NCBI GenBank assembly: GCA_018335875.1
Contig: JAGXRN010000009.1
Coordinates: 18,645 to 82,644 of the forward strand
DNA: 64,000 nucleotides
From: Dethiobacter sp.
GTDB taxonomy: Bacteria > Bacillota > Dethiobacteria > Dethiobacterales > Dethiobacteraceae
Reading direction: 5' to 3'
In this document: one piece after another, positions 16,190 to 23,637 of the stretch
How positions within the stretch are numbered: position 1 is the stretch's first letter
Layout of the letters: the number at the start of each line of letters is the position of its first letter
Position numbers and translations under genes: made by a program
Notes under the pieces: generated by a model
What the model was told of the DNA's origin: nothing
Databases searched by the model: none
Seen by the model: the letters and a program-made list of their open reading frames with translations, nothing else

Positions 16190-16828
16190 CTAACCTGAAA
16201 CAGCAGTACTGTACCAGTTCCGGTCCGGATGCTCCGGGTAGTGCAAGAGACGTTGCGCCACCGCAATCCCCATCATATATAGCGCCGATGTGGATAGGTG
16301 GGTCTGAACTGAAGAGTCAAACAGGATGTTGGCTGAGGGGGCAAATTCCTCATCTCCCGTCCATAGAATTATCCCAAGGGGAACGAGGGGAAAGACCGGG
16401 ATAATCATACCCACATGACCAAGAGTTGTTGGGACACCTCCCAAAAACCCTGCCGCCTGGCGAAACATCTCAGGCTGCGGGCCGAACTTCCTGGCCAGCG
16501 GAAATATAGCTTCCTTCTGAAACGGCGCGAAATGGTGCGGCCCCCCGGGAAGCTGCAGAAAAGAGAGCCACTGGTTGCGCAATGGCAGGCTGCTGGCTCC
16601 TGCCAGATATTGAAGGATAATTATCTGCTCCTCGTGTGACGGGGCAGGCCAACCATCTACAGTTATCCCGCCTTCAGGGTGAATCACCAGGCAAAGGCGC
16701 CCCAGGTATAAAAATTCAATTTTTCTTTCTTCGGTTTTATAAGAACCCCCTGCAGCCTCGGCCATAAATGACGGGTCTTTGGCAGCAAAGTTCTGCAGTG
16801 ATTCTAGATAGGCTTGTCTGTACTGCAT
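16190..16828 (-). CDS. DUF3786 domain protein
   Basis: This is a 212-residue cytosolic protein matching DUF3786: an N-terminal QYRQAYLESLQNF helix, TVDGWPAP, then PGGPHHFAPFQKEAI, PVFPLVPLGIILWTGDEEF and STSALYMMGIAVA. ATG 16828 follows CAGGAGGTAAGTTT. DUF3786 proteins occur in anaerobes with corrinoid-dependent pathways; their biochemical role is unknown. It sits directly upstream of pyrC and may be co-transcribed with the pyr genes, though a functional link is not implied. Confidence 0.75.
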   Translation of the reverse strand: MQYRQAYLESLQNFAAKDPSFMAEAAGGSYKTEERKIEFLYLGRLCLVIHPEGGITVDGWPAPSHEEQIIILQYLAGASSLPLRNQWLSFLQLPGGPHHFAPFQKEAIFPLARKFGPQPEMFRQAAGFLGGVPTTLGHVGMIIPVFPLVPLGIILWTGDEEFAPSANILFDSSVQTHLSTSALYMMGIAVAQRLLHYPEHPDRNWYSTAVSG

Positions 16829-16985
16829 AAACTTACCTCCTGAGTTAAATCTGTACAATATTCGTCGCTTTTACCTGCTTCACCTTTTTTTATTAATATA
16901 AAAAAGACGTAAAACGTCGAATATGCTCAGGATAAGTCTTTCCAGACCGGCCCGCCTATGGTAAAATAAAGGCACTGGAGGGGGG

Positions 16986-17807
16986 ATGGATTTGGCTAAA
17001 CAAAAACCCGCATTGCTTTATACCACAGCTGTTGCAACTCTGCTTACCCTGCTGCTCGCCGGCGCTTTTTTTAATCTGATTCCGTGGACAAGCAGTGCCA
17101 CAGAGGCTTACCCCGGCACACAGCAACAGCCGGGAGAAGTTCCCGTTGACCCTCCCGGTGCTGTGGAGCCGGAACCAGGGCCGCAGCAAAAGCAGCCCTT
17201 ATTCGAAGGCAACATTAACCGCCTGCCGCTGGAAATGATAATTGACTTATTAAGTTTTATGGAATCCCCCATCGCAGGCGCCAGGATTAATATGACAGAC
17301 GGCCAGTTGCCCGGTGCGCCTCGCGCCTACAGAAACGGCACCCACGAGGGCACAGATTACTATAATGGTTTTTCCGGCACCCCCATTGCCCGGGGCACTC
17401 CAATCCTGGCTGCAGCTGATGGAATAGTGGTCCGCATAGACCATACATACATAGAAATGACAAGAGCGGAGAGGGATGAATATCACCGCATCAGCGCTGC
17501 ATCACTCACCACCCCCGAGGATATCCTTGATAAGTATCGCGGGCGGCAGATTTGGCTCGAACACAGCGGAAAGGTGATAACGCGTTATGCGCACCTCGAT
17601 ACAGTTAAAGATGATTTAGCCGTGGGAGACAGTGTCACGGCCGGGCAGCAAATCGCCACTGTTGGCAATTCAGGGACAGGTCCCGCCATTACAGGCGCCA
17701 ACACAGAAATGCACCTTCACTTTGAAATCTGGCTGAACGGCTATTATCTCGGCCAGGGTCTGAGTGCTGCTGACACACGTACAATTCTTCGCGGTATTTT
17801 AGAATAG
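16986..17807 (+). CDS. M23-family peptidase, membrane anchored
   Basis: This is a 273-residue protein with a signal anchor at about 10-30, a Pro/Gln/Glu-rich linker (about 40-68) and a C-terminal M23 domain. Zinc-site motifs are HEGTDYY, TRYAHLD and MHLHFEIW. A 40-residue insertion separates the first and second strands (AERDEYHRISAASLTTPEDI), typical of a clostridial subgroup. A GGAGG site ends four bases before ATG 16986; TTG 16992 is an alternative start with ten-base spacing. It stands alone with a terminator after it. It is the third M23 protein in 18 kb. Confidence 0.88.
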   Translation: MDLAKQKPALLYTTAVATLLTLLLAGAFFNLIPWTSSATEAYPGTQQQPGEVPVDPPGAVEPEPGPQQKQPLFEGNINRLPLEMIIDLLSFMESPIAGARINMTDGQLPGAPRAYRNGTHEGTDYYNGFSGTPIARGTPILAAADGIVVRIDHTYIEMTRAERDEYHRISAASLTTPEDILDKYRGRQIWLEHSGKVITRYAHLDTVKDDLAVGDSVTAGQQIATVGNSGTGPAITGANTEMHLHFEIWLNGYYLGQGLSAADTRTILRGILE

Positions 17808-17808
17808 C

Positions 17809-18252
17809 CTAGATGACGGGCAGGACAATTTTCCTGCCCGTTTTCGCTTTTCTAAACAACGGGTTAAATAGCACCTCGTGGTTTATCCTCCACAGATTAT
17901 CCTGGTAGCGCAGAGCTACACGCATACAGTGCTCAGGGAAACGTTCATAGCGCAAAAGCGATGCAACCTGGTAGTAAAACTCCCTGCCCTCCCTGGACAG
18001 GGCGAAGCGTTCACTTTGGAGCAGGTCATTTTTATCCAGGTCTGAAATAATACTCTGAACCTCAAAACTGTGAACACCTGTTGTGCCTTTGTAGAAATCA
18101 TACCTGATGCACGAGCGTTCGGACGGTTGGCTGCTGGCTGTGGCAAGAAACAGGAAGTTGTGCATTGTACGCTGACGGTCAAAATTAAAAGCAGACAAAA
18201 GCTTAAGCAACAACACATGATGTAGTGTATAAGTAAAGGAATAAACGCTCAT
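17809..18252 (-). CDS. Hypothetical protein, winged-helix-like
   Basis: This is a 147-residue protein. ATG 18252 follows GAGAGGGTAGGATTT. No named family is recognised. The order LLKLLSAFNFD, RTMHNFLFLATA, YDFYKGTTGVHSFEVQSIISDLDKNDLL, LSREGREFYYQVASLL resembles the winged-helix layout of YwgA/DUF4065-like proteins, which are often antitoxin- or phage-related regulators. The C-terminus is basic. It is convergent with the M23 gene, and the stop lies just inside the shared terminator. Confidence 0.55.
   Translation of the reverse strand: MSVYSFTYTLHHVLLLKLLSAFNFDRQRTMHNFLFLATASSQPSERSCIRYDFYKGTTGVHSFEVQSIISDLDKNDLLQSERFALSREGREFYYQVASLLRYERFPEHCMRVALRYQDNLWRINHEVLFNPLFRKAKTGRKIVLPVI
17816..17845 (+). 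terminator. Terminator between convergent genes
   Basis: A 10-bp perfect stem ACGGGCAGGA with TCCTGCCCGT and T-rich tail ends the M23 transcript. It overlaps the last codons of the convergent hypothetical gene. Confidence 0.85.
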
Positions 18253-18330
18253 AAATCCTACCCTCTCACAATTCTCCACACATATACAGTTTGGCTCAAA
18301 CCGCCGAAATTATTACAATAACCAAAAATT

Positions 18331-18358
18331 AAACGCCGGGAAACTGTTCCCGGCGTTT
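18331..18358. terminator. GC-rich hairpin in the 18.25-18.67 kb gap
   Basis: A 12-bp perfect stem (18331-18342 with 18347-18358) with a 4-base loop and A/T-rich flanks on both sides. It could end transcripts in either direction. The rest of this 416-base gap holds a REP-like repeat (18430-18456), two leader hairpins (18591-18640) and no credible gene. Confidence 0.55.
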
Positions 18359-18429
18359 ATGAGTTTGTTGAAAAAATCATAGTTTGACTCAGGTAATATG
18401 ATATTCCCGAGAATATACTCAGAAAATAT

Positions 18430-18456
18430 GACAGAAAACCCGTCCCCGTGTCTTAT
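18430..18456. repeat. REP-like GC-rich imperfect palindrome, copy 1
   Basis: This 27-base unit, GACAG...CCCGTCCCC...TGTCTTAT, matches the unit at 63860-63886 at 23 of 27 positions. Its ends are inverted (GACA/TGTC). It lies just outside the SatD/DUF3307 module. Confidence 0.6.
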
Positions 18457-18590
18457 ACCCGTAGTTTTTTTGTTTAGAAGGACCCTCTAATCATTGACGC
18501 AAGAAAACACATTACTGCATATGATATAGTGCATTTGCTTCTTTGATATACATACAATTGGCAGTACTTGGGAAAGTTATCAAATAGAAT

Positions 18591-18640
18591 GTTCGCTTTG
18601 AGAGGCGAACTTCTGCCGTGTTCGTGTTTAAGCACGAACA
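18591..18640 (+). promoter_or_regulatory. Two tandem hairpins in the leader of the short SatD gene
   Basis: GTTCGC (18591-18596) pairs with GCGAAC (18605-18610), and TGTTCGTG (18619-18626) with CACGAACA (18633-18640). Both stems share a GTTCG/CGAAC core. They lie within 80 bases of the ATG at 18669 and could be an RNA switch, a repressor site pair, or both. Confidence 0.45.
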
Positions 18641-18668
18641 TATTGATTACGCGGTGAGGAGCGATTCT

Positions 18669-19049
18669 ATGGAATACATGACGATTACCTGCGATATAAA
18701 AAATTCATGTAAACTGAATAATCGGGAAGAAGTTCAGATAGAACTGATTAATACGCTTAAAGAAATAAACAGGCAGTATGCACATGTTATAGCTTCCCCT
18801 TTTATCATTACCCTGGGGGATGAATGGCAAGGGTTAATGAATGTGGAATGCAATTATAATGAGATTATTGCGTTTATTCAGGCCAGAATGCCTGATATTA
18901 CGTTTTATACAGGGATTGGGATCGGCGAAGTTACGATATCTAACTTTGAGCTAACTGTAAACCAGCTGGACGGGCCTTCTTTTCATAAAGCCAGGAAAGC
19001 AGTAAAACTCGCAAAGCAACTTGATTACTCTCTTGTCCTGATTAAATAA
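18669..19049 (+). CDS. Stand-alone SatD-type domain protein (short form)
   Basis: This 126-residue protein corresponds to the N-terminal domain of the SatD-family protein at 19808-20548, without its C-terminal helix-turn-helix part. Shared elements in order: an Asp-ending first strand (MTITCDIKNS), TLGDEWQ at 49-54, TGIGIG at 81-86 and LDGPSFHKARKA at 100-111. ATG 18669 follows GAGGAG; the in-frame extension to 18618 covers the leader hairpins. The motif order resembles nucleotide cyclase palm domains, with a metal-binding Asp and a GDE hairpin; activity is inferred only. It converges with the DUF3307 gene, overlapping by 8 bases. Confidence 0.65.
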   Translation: MEYMTITCDIKNSCKLNNREEVQIELINTLKEINRQYAHVIASPFIITLGDEWQGLMNVECNYNEIIAFIQARMPDITFYTGIGIGEVTISNFELTVNQLDGPSFHKARKAVKLAKQLDYSLVLIK

Positions 19050-19806
19050 AAATTAAATATCTCTGGATAACAAAACCAATAAAAAAGGCCACAAAGATAC
19101 TAATAAAGCTGCCAATTAAAAAATACTCTACAAACGCATCATCTTTAAACTTGCGGAATCTTGCTACTGATTTTACACCTAATATTAAGCCGGCCCAGGA
19201 AGCATTATTGGTAGCTACAACGGTAATTACCAGGAGCCTTTCCAACAGGCCGATAATGTATCCACCATCTTGAGCGCCCGCATCTTCGATTTGGCTTCCT
19301 CTCATTTTTTTTATGTATATGCGGATAAAAATACCGGTTCCCCAAATCCCGACTACCAGGAGATTGAATACGGCAAGTATACGTATAAAGGCCCCGGTGC
19401 CGGCTAGACTTTCTAGCTGACGTATGAAAGGATTCAGCCATGGAGCAGGTGCCAATTTTTGCTTTAAAATAATTACTAAAAACATGATTACCGTGATATG
19501 CAGTAACTGGTCAAAGAAAAATGAAACAAGGCTATCCTTCCCAAAACGTGCTTTCATCTTGTCTATCAAATAATGAGTAGCTGAAATAATAATTAGGAAA
19601 AACAACAAAAATGGTGTCCAAACGTAATGGATAATGGCAAAAACCCCCGCGAAAAAATGAATAAGTATATGCAGTCGTAAACCCCGTTTTCTTTCGTCCG
19701 GTTCATCCGAAAACCTCATGTCGCAAAGTTTTGTTGTTTGAAAAGGGAAGTCAGCCAAAAGGTGAGCGAGCAATAGTGACAAAACCAGCGCAATTTGCGT
19801 CAACAT
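19042..19806 (-). CDS. DUF3307 membrane protein
   Basis: This is a 254-residue polytopic protein with about six membrane segments. ATG 19806 follows AAAGGAGC, directly after the SatD stop. DUF3307 features are visible: LLAHLLADFPFQTTK, ILIHFFAG, THYLIDKMK and FFDQLLHITVIM. The invariant-looking His and Asp residues (H in AHLLAD, IHFF, THYLID, D and H in DQLLH) cluster near the membrane surface and could form a metal-hydrolase-like site, as proposed for other small membrane families. The function is unknown. It is translationally coupled to the SatD-HTH gene, so the two very likely work together. Confidence 0.8.
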   Translation of the reverse strand: MLTQIALVLSLLLAHLLADFPFQTTKLCDMRFSDEPDERKRGLRLHILIHFFAGVFAIIHYVWTPFLLFFLIIISATHYLIDKMKARFGKDSLVSFFFDQLLHITVIMFLVIILKQKLAPAPWLNPFIRQLESLAGTGAFIRILAVFNLLVVGIWGTGIFIRIYIKKMRGSQIEDAGAQDGGYIIGLLERLLVITVVATNNASWAGLILGVKSVARFRKFKDDAFVEYFLIGSFISIFVAFFIGFVIQRYLIFI

Positions 19807-19807
19807 A

Positions 19808-20548
19808 CTAGCTCCTTTCCAGGAGACAGTAGTACGCCAACAGGCTTTCAATCACTTCTCCGTTTCGCTTAATTGTAAATACTTCAGCACTATTTAATCT
19901 TTTACTAATATTGCTGATAGATTTTTTTTCTGTTTGTTCCACTATTTTTCTGTATGAACCATACTTTAAGTAATCAAGGTATATCTTTTTTTGATTAAAT
20001 GTCATTTTATTTTTTAAAATTTCATTGTTTTCAATAATAATGTTTACTAATTCATTGAGTGTAATTGAATTAAGAAAGTTTATATCTCCGGACAGTTCTT
20101 CAGAAGTGGCCGCTATTTCATGCTTGAAGGAATTTCGACCTGTTTCATCAACACTAAAATATACTTTTTTTCTTTTACTGGTAACGCGATCCTTTTTCGC
20201 AGATTCAACTGCTTGTCTGGCATGGTGGAAACAAGGTCCATCCATATTACGAAGATCATTGTCCAGTGAAGTGGACAATGGGCCAATACCCATCCCTGCA
20301 TAAAGTTCAATGTCATCATTCCAGAACATACGTTGAAAGGCTTCCACAATGTCGTAAATTTTAGCTGGCTTATGGGTAATTACCTGCCACTCATCTCCAA
20401 GCGTGACGCCCGCCGGTGCAGCAAGCATTTCCTTGTAACGCCCGTTAAATTTAATAATATTATTATTGAGGCGGAGTTGGAGCTCGTTTCGCTTATCACT
20501 TCGCCTTGAGCCAACAAGATCAAAGATGACTACACCATACAATGACAT
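19808..20548 (-). CDS. SatD-family protein with C-terminal helix-turn-helix
   Basis: This is a 246-residue cytosolic protein. Residues 1-125 form the SatD domain: VVIFDLVGSRR (Asp 10), TLGDEWQ (50-55), AGMGIG (84-89) and NMDGPCFHHARQA (101-113). The order of metal-binding Asp, GDE hairpin, GIG strand and A-R helix matches class III cyclase/GGDEF palm folds, which is my inference; the family has no proven enzyme activity. Residues 165-240 look like a sigma-type winged helix (MTFNQKKIYLDYL, SYRKIVEQTEKKSISNISKRL). SatD was named from a Streptococcus mutans acid-tolerance operon. A clear promoter lies upstream (20578-20606) and a DUF3307 gene follows immediately. Confidence 0.8.
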   Translation of the reverse strand: MSLYGVVIFDLVGSRRSDKRNELQLRLNNNIIKFNGRYKEMLAAPAGVTLGDEWQVITHKPAKIYDIVEAFQRMFWNDDIELYAGMGIGPLSTSLDNDLRNMDGPCFHHARQAVESAKKDRVTSKRKKVYFSVDETGRNSFKHEIAATSEELSGDINFLNSITLNELVNIIIENNEILKNKMTFNQKKIYLDYLKYGSYRKIVEQTEKKSISNISKRLNSAEVFTIKRNGEVIESLLAYYCLLERS

Positions 20549-20577
20549 GTTTTCACCTGCCTAATATCTTTGGTGCC

Positions 20578-20606
20578 ATTATAACAGTTTTTTCCAAGCT
20601 ATACAA
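20578..20606 (-). promoter_or_regulatory. Promoter of the SatD-DUF3307 operon
   Basis: On the minus strand TTGTAT (20601-20606) and TATAAT (20578-20583) are separated by exactly 17 bases, 30 bases before the ATG. Confidence 0.75.
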
Positions 20607-20656
20607 TTCTAAAACAGCGTGCTGTGTTGTTTATGATTGTAGCTCTTATGACCTAT

Positions 20657-20730
20657 GAGACCCGTCCCCTTGGCTCACAAGCTTGACTCAAGAAAAAGAT
20701 GACAGGAACCCCGTCCCCCCGTCAACCCCC
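20657..20730. repeat. REP-like GC-rich repeat cluster, right of the SatD module
   Basis: GAGACCCGTCCCCTTGGCTC (20657-20676) and GACAGGAACCCCGTCCCC (20701-20718) carry the same CCCGTCCCC core as copy 1. They are followed by two tandem GTCAACCCC units. The pieces are degenerate, but the core recurs outside each end of the module. Confidence 0.5.
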
Positions 20731-20744
20731 CCCGTCAACCCCTT

Positions 20745-21470
20745 TTAGCGGTAGACGTCGAGGGCGTCGAGAATGCCGGTAAGAACTTCGCCGGCAGGCG
20801 AGCGGATTACTACACGGGCCATTTCATCATAGGGTGTTGTGCCGCGGTTGATTATTAGAAGATTCTTGCTGTAACGCGGCAGATATCCTGCCGGGGCTAC
20901 CTGCAAGCTTGAGCCTACAACCAACATACAATCGCAGCGCATGGCTTCACGCTGGGCTCTCTGAAAAGCAGGAGGCAGGTCTTCGCCAAAAAGTGTTATA
21001 TCAGGTTTTATTACGCCGCCGCAGCTTGAACAAGCGGGCTCATCGACGAATTCATGCAGTTTATTTTTGCTCCCGCAGGAAAGACAGGTACCTGCTGTTA
21101 TCGACCCGTGCACTTCAAGCACATTTTTTGAACCTGCTTCCTGGTGCAGATTGTCAATGTTCTGTGTAATAACCGCCTGCACAAAACCGCGCCTTTCCAT
21201 CTCAGCAAGCGCCAGATGTCCGTTATTAGGCACTGCTCCGTTGATAACACGCAGCAGCGGCATTATTCTGCGGTAAAACCGCTGCGGGTCACTGTTAAAG
21301 CTTTCGATTGTAAAATCTTCCGGGTCTTCATTCTCCCACAGGCCTGTACCCGGACTGCGAAAATCCGGTATACCGCTTTCAGTAGAAATGCCTGCTCCAG
21401 TGAGCACAACAGCATGACGGGCTGACCCCAGTATGTTGGCAGCTCTGTTGATTAGTTCTTCAATGGGCAA
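20745..21470 (-). CDS. cobB: NAD-dependent protein deacylase (sirtuin)
   Basis: This 241-residue sirtuin removes acyl groups from lysines using NAD+; typical targets include acetyl-CoA synthetase. Motifs seen are GAGISTESGIPDFRS, TQNIDNLHQEAGS, the catalytic His in EVHGS, and four zinc Cys in CLSCG and CSSCGG. VVGSSLQVAPAG lines the NAD pocket. TTG 21470 follows GGGGGGTGGC. Alone on the minus strand. The absence of the Tyr/Arg pair of the SIRT5 desuccinylase class (A-x14-Y-x2-R) suggests a deacetylase. Confidence 0.93.
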   Translation of the reverse strand: MPIEELINRAANILGSARHAVVLTGAGISTESGIPDFRSPGTGLWENEDPEDFTIESFNSDPQRFYRRIMPLLRVINGAVPNNGHLALAEMERRGFVQAVITQNIDNLHQEAGSKNVLEVHGSITAGTCLSCGSKNKLHEFVDEPACSSCGGVIKPDITLFGEDLPPAFQRAQREAMRCDCMLVVGSSLQVAPAGYLPRYSKNLLIINRGTTPYDEMARVVIRSPAGEVLTGILDALDVYR

Positions 21471-21519
21471 AAAGCCACCCCCCTTTTTCTAATTATACCA
21501 TATTAAGGGAATATTTCCA

Positions 21520-22380
21520 CTAATCATGCGGAGGATTTTTTTTTATCTTCCTGAGAGCATGTGAAACAGCTGCCTTAACCTCCTCATCATACCGCCTGTT
21601 GTCAATTTGTTTTGGCTCACTGCCTAAACTTCCGGAGAACAGATAGCAGGGGGGCAGCAGATTGAGCGCAGATGTGATTATTTCAAGCCTGCACTGCCGG
21701 CAGGAGCAAATCTTATTTTTATCCAGCGTAAAGGTTTCATCAAGGCGTCGGACGACAAGTTCTTCCATTAAATTATGCAGCCCGGGCGGTTCACTGCCGG
21801 CAGTGTTTGGAGTACTTTCTGATTGTTGGGGATTATTTCGCTGCAGAAAACCCGCAGCCCAACCCGTTGCAAGCAAAAAGAACTCCTGGTTTTGATCCAT
21901 TGTTTTACTGTACTCATCAAGCAGCATTTCTTCGAGGCGCTTGGCCGCCCTAATCCTGCTGCGTACAATACGCAGTGACTGCCTGATAGTAATTTTGTGG
22001 CCGCCTTCGATATCCAGTGTGCTTGGCGCCGGTTCCTTCCCGACGCCTGTTATTGACCGCAGGCGGAAATAACCATAGGCAGGGTCGCATCCTACCCGGG
22101 GGGTGGAAGCTTTAAGCGGGAGAAATATCAGAAAAGGTGAGAAAGCAAGGGGAGTCAGATTTACCTGGCCAAGCAGGGAGCCATATTTGCGCCTGGCATC
22201 CTGTATATTAATAGCAAAAAACCTGGCAAGCTGTTCTACAAATGAGCGCAACCCCCGTGACTGCCAGCCGGTTGTACCGTCCCGGTAAAAAAGCGTTATT
22301 CCCTGTCCTACACCTTCACGGTAGGATGGAATAAAAGCTGCAATACTCAGTACCTCCTGAAATGACAATTTGTATGCCAA
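21520..22380 (-). CDS. ComFB-type protein with possible ComK-like N-terminal half
   Basis: This is a 286-residue protein; TTG 22380 follows AAGGGGG. The C-terminal about 90 residues match ComFB: LMEELVVRRLDE, ICSCRQCRLEIITSALNLLPP and a basic tail, with the Cys trio. The N-terminal half is not annotated by ComFB. Its order GWQSRGL, RRKYG, TPLAFSPFLIFLPLKAST, YGYFRLRSI and KITIRQSLRIVRSRIRAAKRL resembles ComK, the competence regulator (ISP...FFPT...S and a final basic Q-x-x-RA helix). That resemblance is by eye and moderate. If correct it is a regulator fused to a competence protein. Confidence 0.65.
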   Translation of the reverse strand: MAYKLSFQEVLSIAAFIPSYREGVGQGITLFYRDGTTGWQSRGLRSFVEQLARFFAINIQDARRKYGSLLGQVNLTPLAFSPFLIFLPLKASTPRVGCDPAYGYFRLRSITGVGKEPAPSTLDIEGGHKITIRQSLRIVRSRIRAAKRLEEMLLDEYSKTMDQNQEFFLLATGWAAGFLQRNNPQQSESTPNTAGSEPPGLHNLMEELVVRRLDETFTLDKNKICSCRQCRLEIITSALNLLPPCYLFSGSLGSEPKQIDNRRYDEEVKAAVSHALRKIKKNPPHD

Positions 22381-22465
22381 AAAAGAACCCCCTTCATCCA
22401 TATGTAGGGGGACATTCTACTATATGCAGTTAATTGTGCCTGGGTTCCAATGTAGGTAGCGTATG

Positions 22466-23608
22466 CTACTTGTCCCTTTTAAGATATGAAATCATATTTT
22501 GATAGGCCTTATGGTCAATATTCAGTGTTGCATTTATCTCTTTAAACCTGTTGGAGACACTTCCTGCTGAGACCCCGTACTCCTGTGCCAGCTCTTTTTG
22601 TGTGAGGTTCAGGAAATGGAAGCGCGCCAGGCTGTACTCGAGAGCTGCAGCCCAGGTTTCATACTTTGCAATGCGTGGCACATCTGGGTATACCGAGTTG
22701 ATATAGTCAAGCCAGATCGCCTGAATATCATCAAAAAACCCCTCGTCATAGCAATCACTGCGGCGCATGTTTTCCATGGCGCAATCCATGACCTGCTGCC
22801 ATTCTTCCCGCCAGACAGGCGTTTTAACCGGGTAGCTGTCAAGATCCATACTCTTTAGCTCGCCATCGTTAAAGACCTGCACAGTGCCGCCCTGTCCCAT
22901 GTTTTTAAGTTCCAGCAGCGCCAGTTGGCGAATTCTTTCTTTGATCCACGGATTTTTTATAAAATCCTGCAGCGCCCTGCAAGCTGCTTCACCACCCTGT
23001 GTGCCGTAAAAACGGAGAATATTTTCTTTGAATTCGTCTGAACCATGATACAGCCGGTTGCTTAGTGCCTGCCGGAAGCCGGTGCTGCCGGAAAACATAC
23101 TGCTTAGCTCTTCAGGGCTCTCAGAGCGAAGTATTTCTTCCAGCACTAAATCCTTCTCCGCGTAAGCAGGTAGATCACCTGGCGCCATGTCGTCCTCCAG
23201 TGCATCAAGAAGCTCCATGGCCTCAAAAACCATATCTCCTTCGGGATCGGCATCCAGATATCGCTGCAGATATTCCCTTGATTTGTTCATATCCTCCAAC
23301 AGCCCGTAATTTATGGCCAGTAAAAAATAACAGTCGGCAAGGGTATTGTCAAGATCTAATATAATATGGTGAAAAATACGGTTAGCTTCCTTGAGACGTC
23401 CCAATTTGCTGAGCAGGCAGGCAAGGTTGTAATGATTATATGGATTCTTTGGTTCCACTTCTACAGCTTTCCTGAAATGCATGAGGGCTTTGTTTAATTT
23501 ATTCTTCTGATAATAGGTCATACCCTTCTGCAAATAATAACCCGCTTCCCGCTCAAAAGGTACAACTTTATACCTATTGGCGGCTCTTTGCTCTCTGGAG
23601 CTTTTCAT
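22466..23608 (-). CDS. TPR-repeat protein with C-terminal helix-turn-helix
   Basis: This is a 380-residue cytosolic protein. ATG 23608 was chosen because the upstream 11 codons lack a ribosome site. Two to three TPR units lie at about 25-130 (AGYYLQKGMTYYQKNKLNKA, NPYNHYNLACLLSKLGRLKEA, ADCYFLLAINYGLLED). A central helical part has no clear family. The C-terminal 60 residues hold a helix-turn-helix, LTQKELAQEYGVSAGSVSNRF, like a sigma or MerR recognition pair. The combination suggests a regulator that senses a partner through its TPRs. It is 29 bases downstream of yhaM and probably co-transcribed. Confidence 0.75.
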   Translation of the reverse strand: MKSSREQRAANRYKVVPFEREAGYYLQKGMTYYQKNKLNKALMHFRKAVEVEPKNPYNHYNLACLLSKLGRLKEANRIFHHIILDLDNTLADCYFLLAINYGLLEDMNKSREYLQRYLDADPEGDMVFEAMELLDALEDDMAPGDLPAYAEKDLVLEEILRSESPEELSSMFSGSTGFRQALSNRLYHGSDEFKENILRFYGTQGGEAACRALQDFIKNPWIKERIRQLALLELKNMGQGGTVQVFNDGELKSMDLDSYPVKTPVWREEWQQVMDCAMENMRRSDCYDEGFFDDIQAIWLDYINSVYPDVPRIAKYETWAAALEYSLARFHFLNLTQKELAQEYGVSAGSVSNRFKEINATLNIDHKAYQNMISYLKRDK

Positions 23609-23637
23609 GTTCTCACCACCGAACTCTGTTATTTTAA

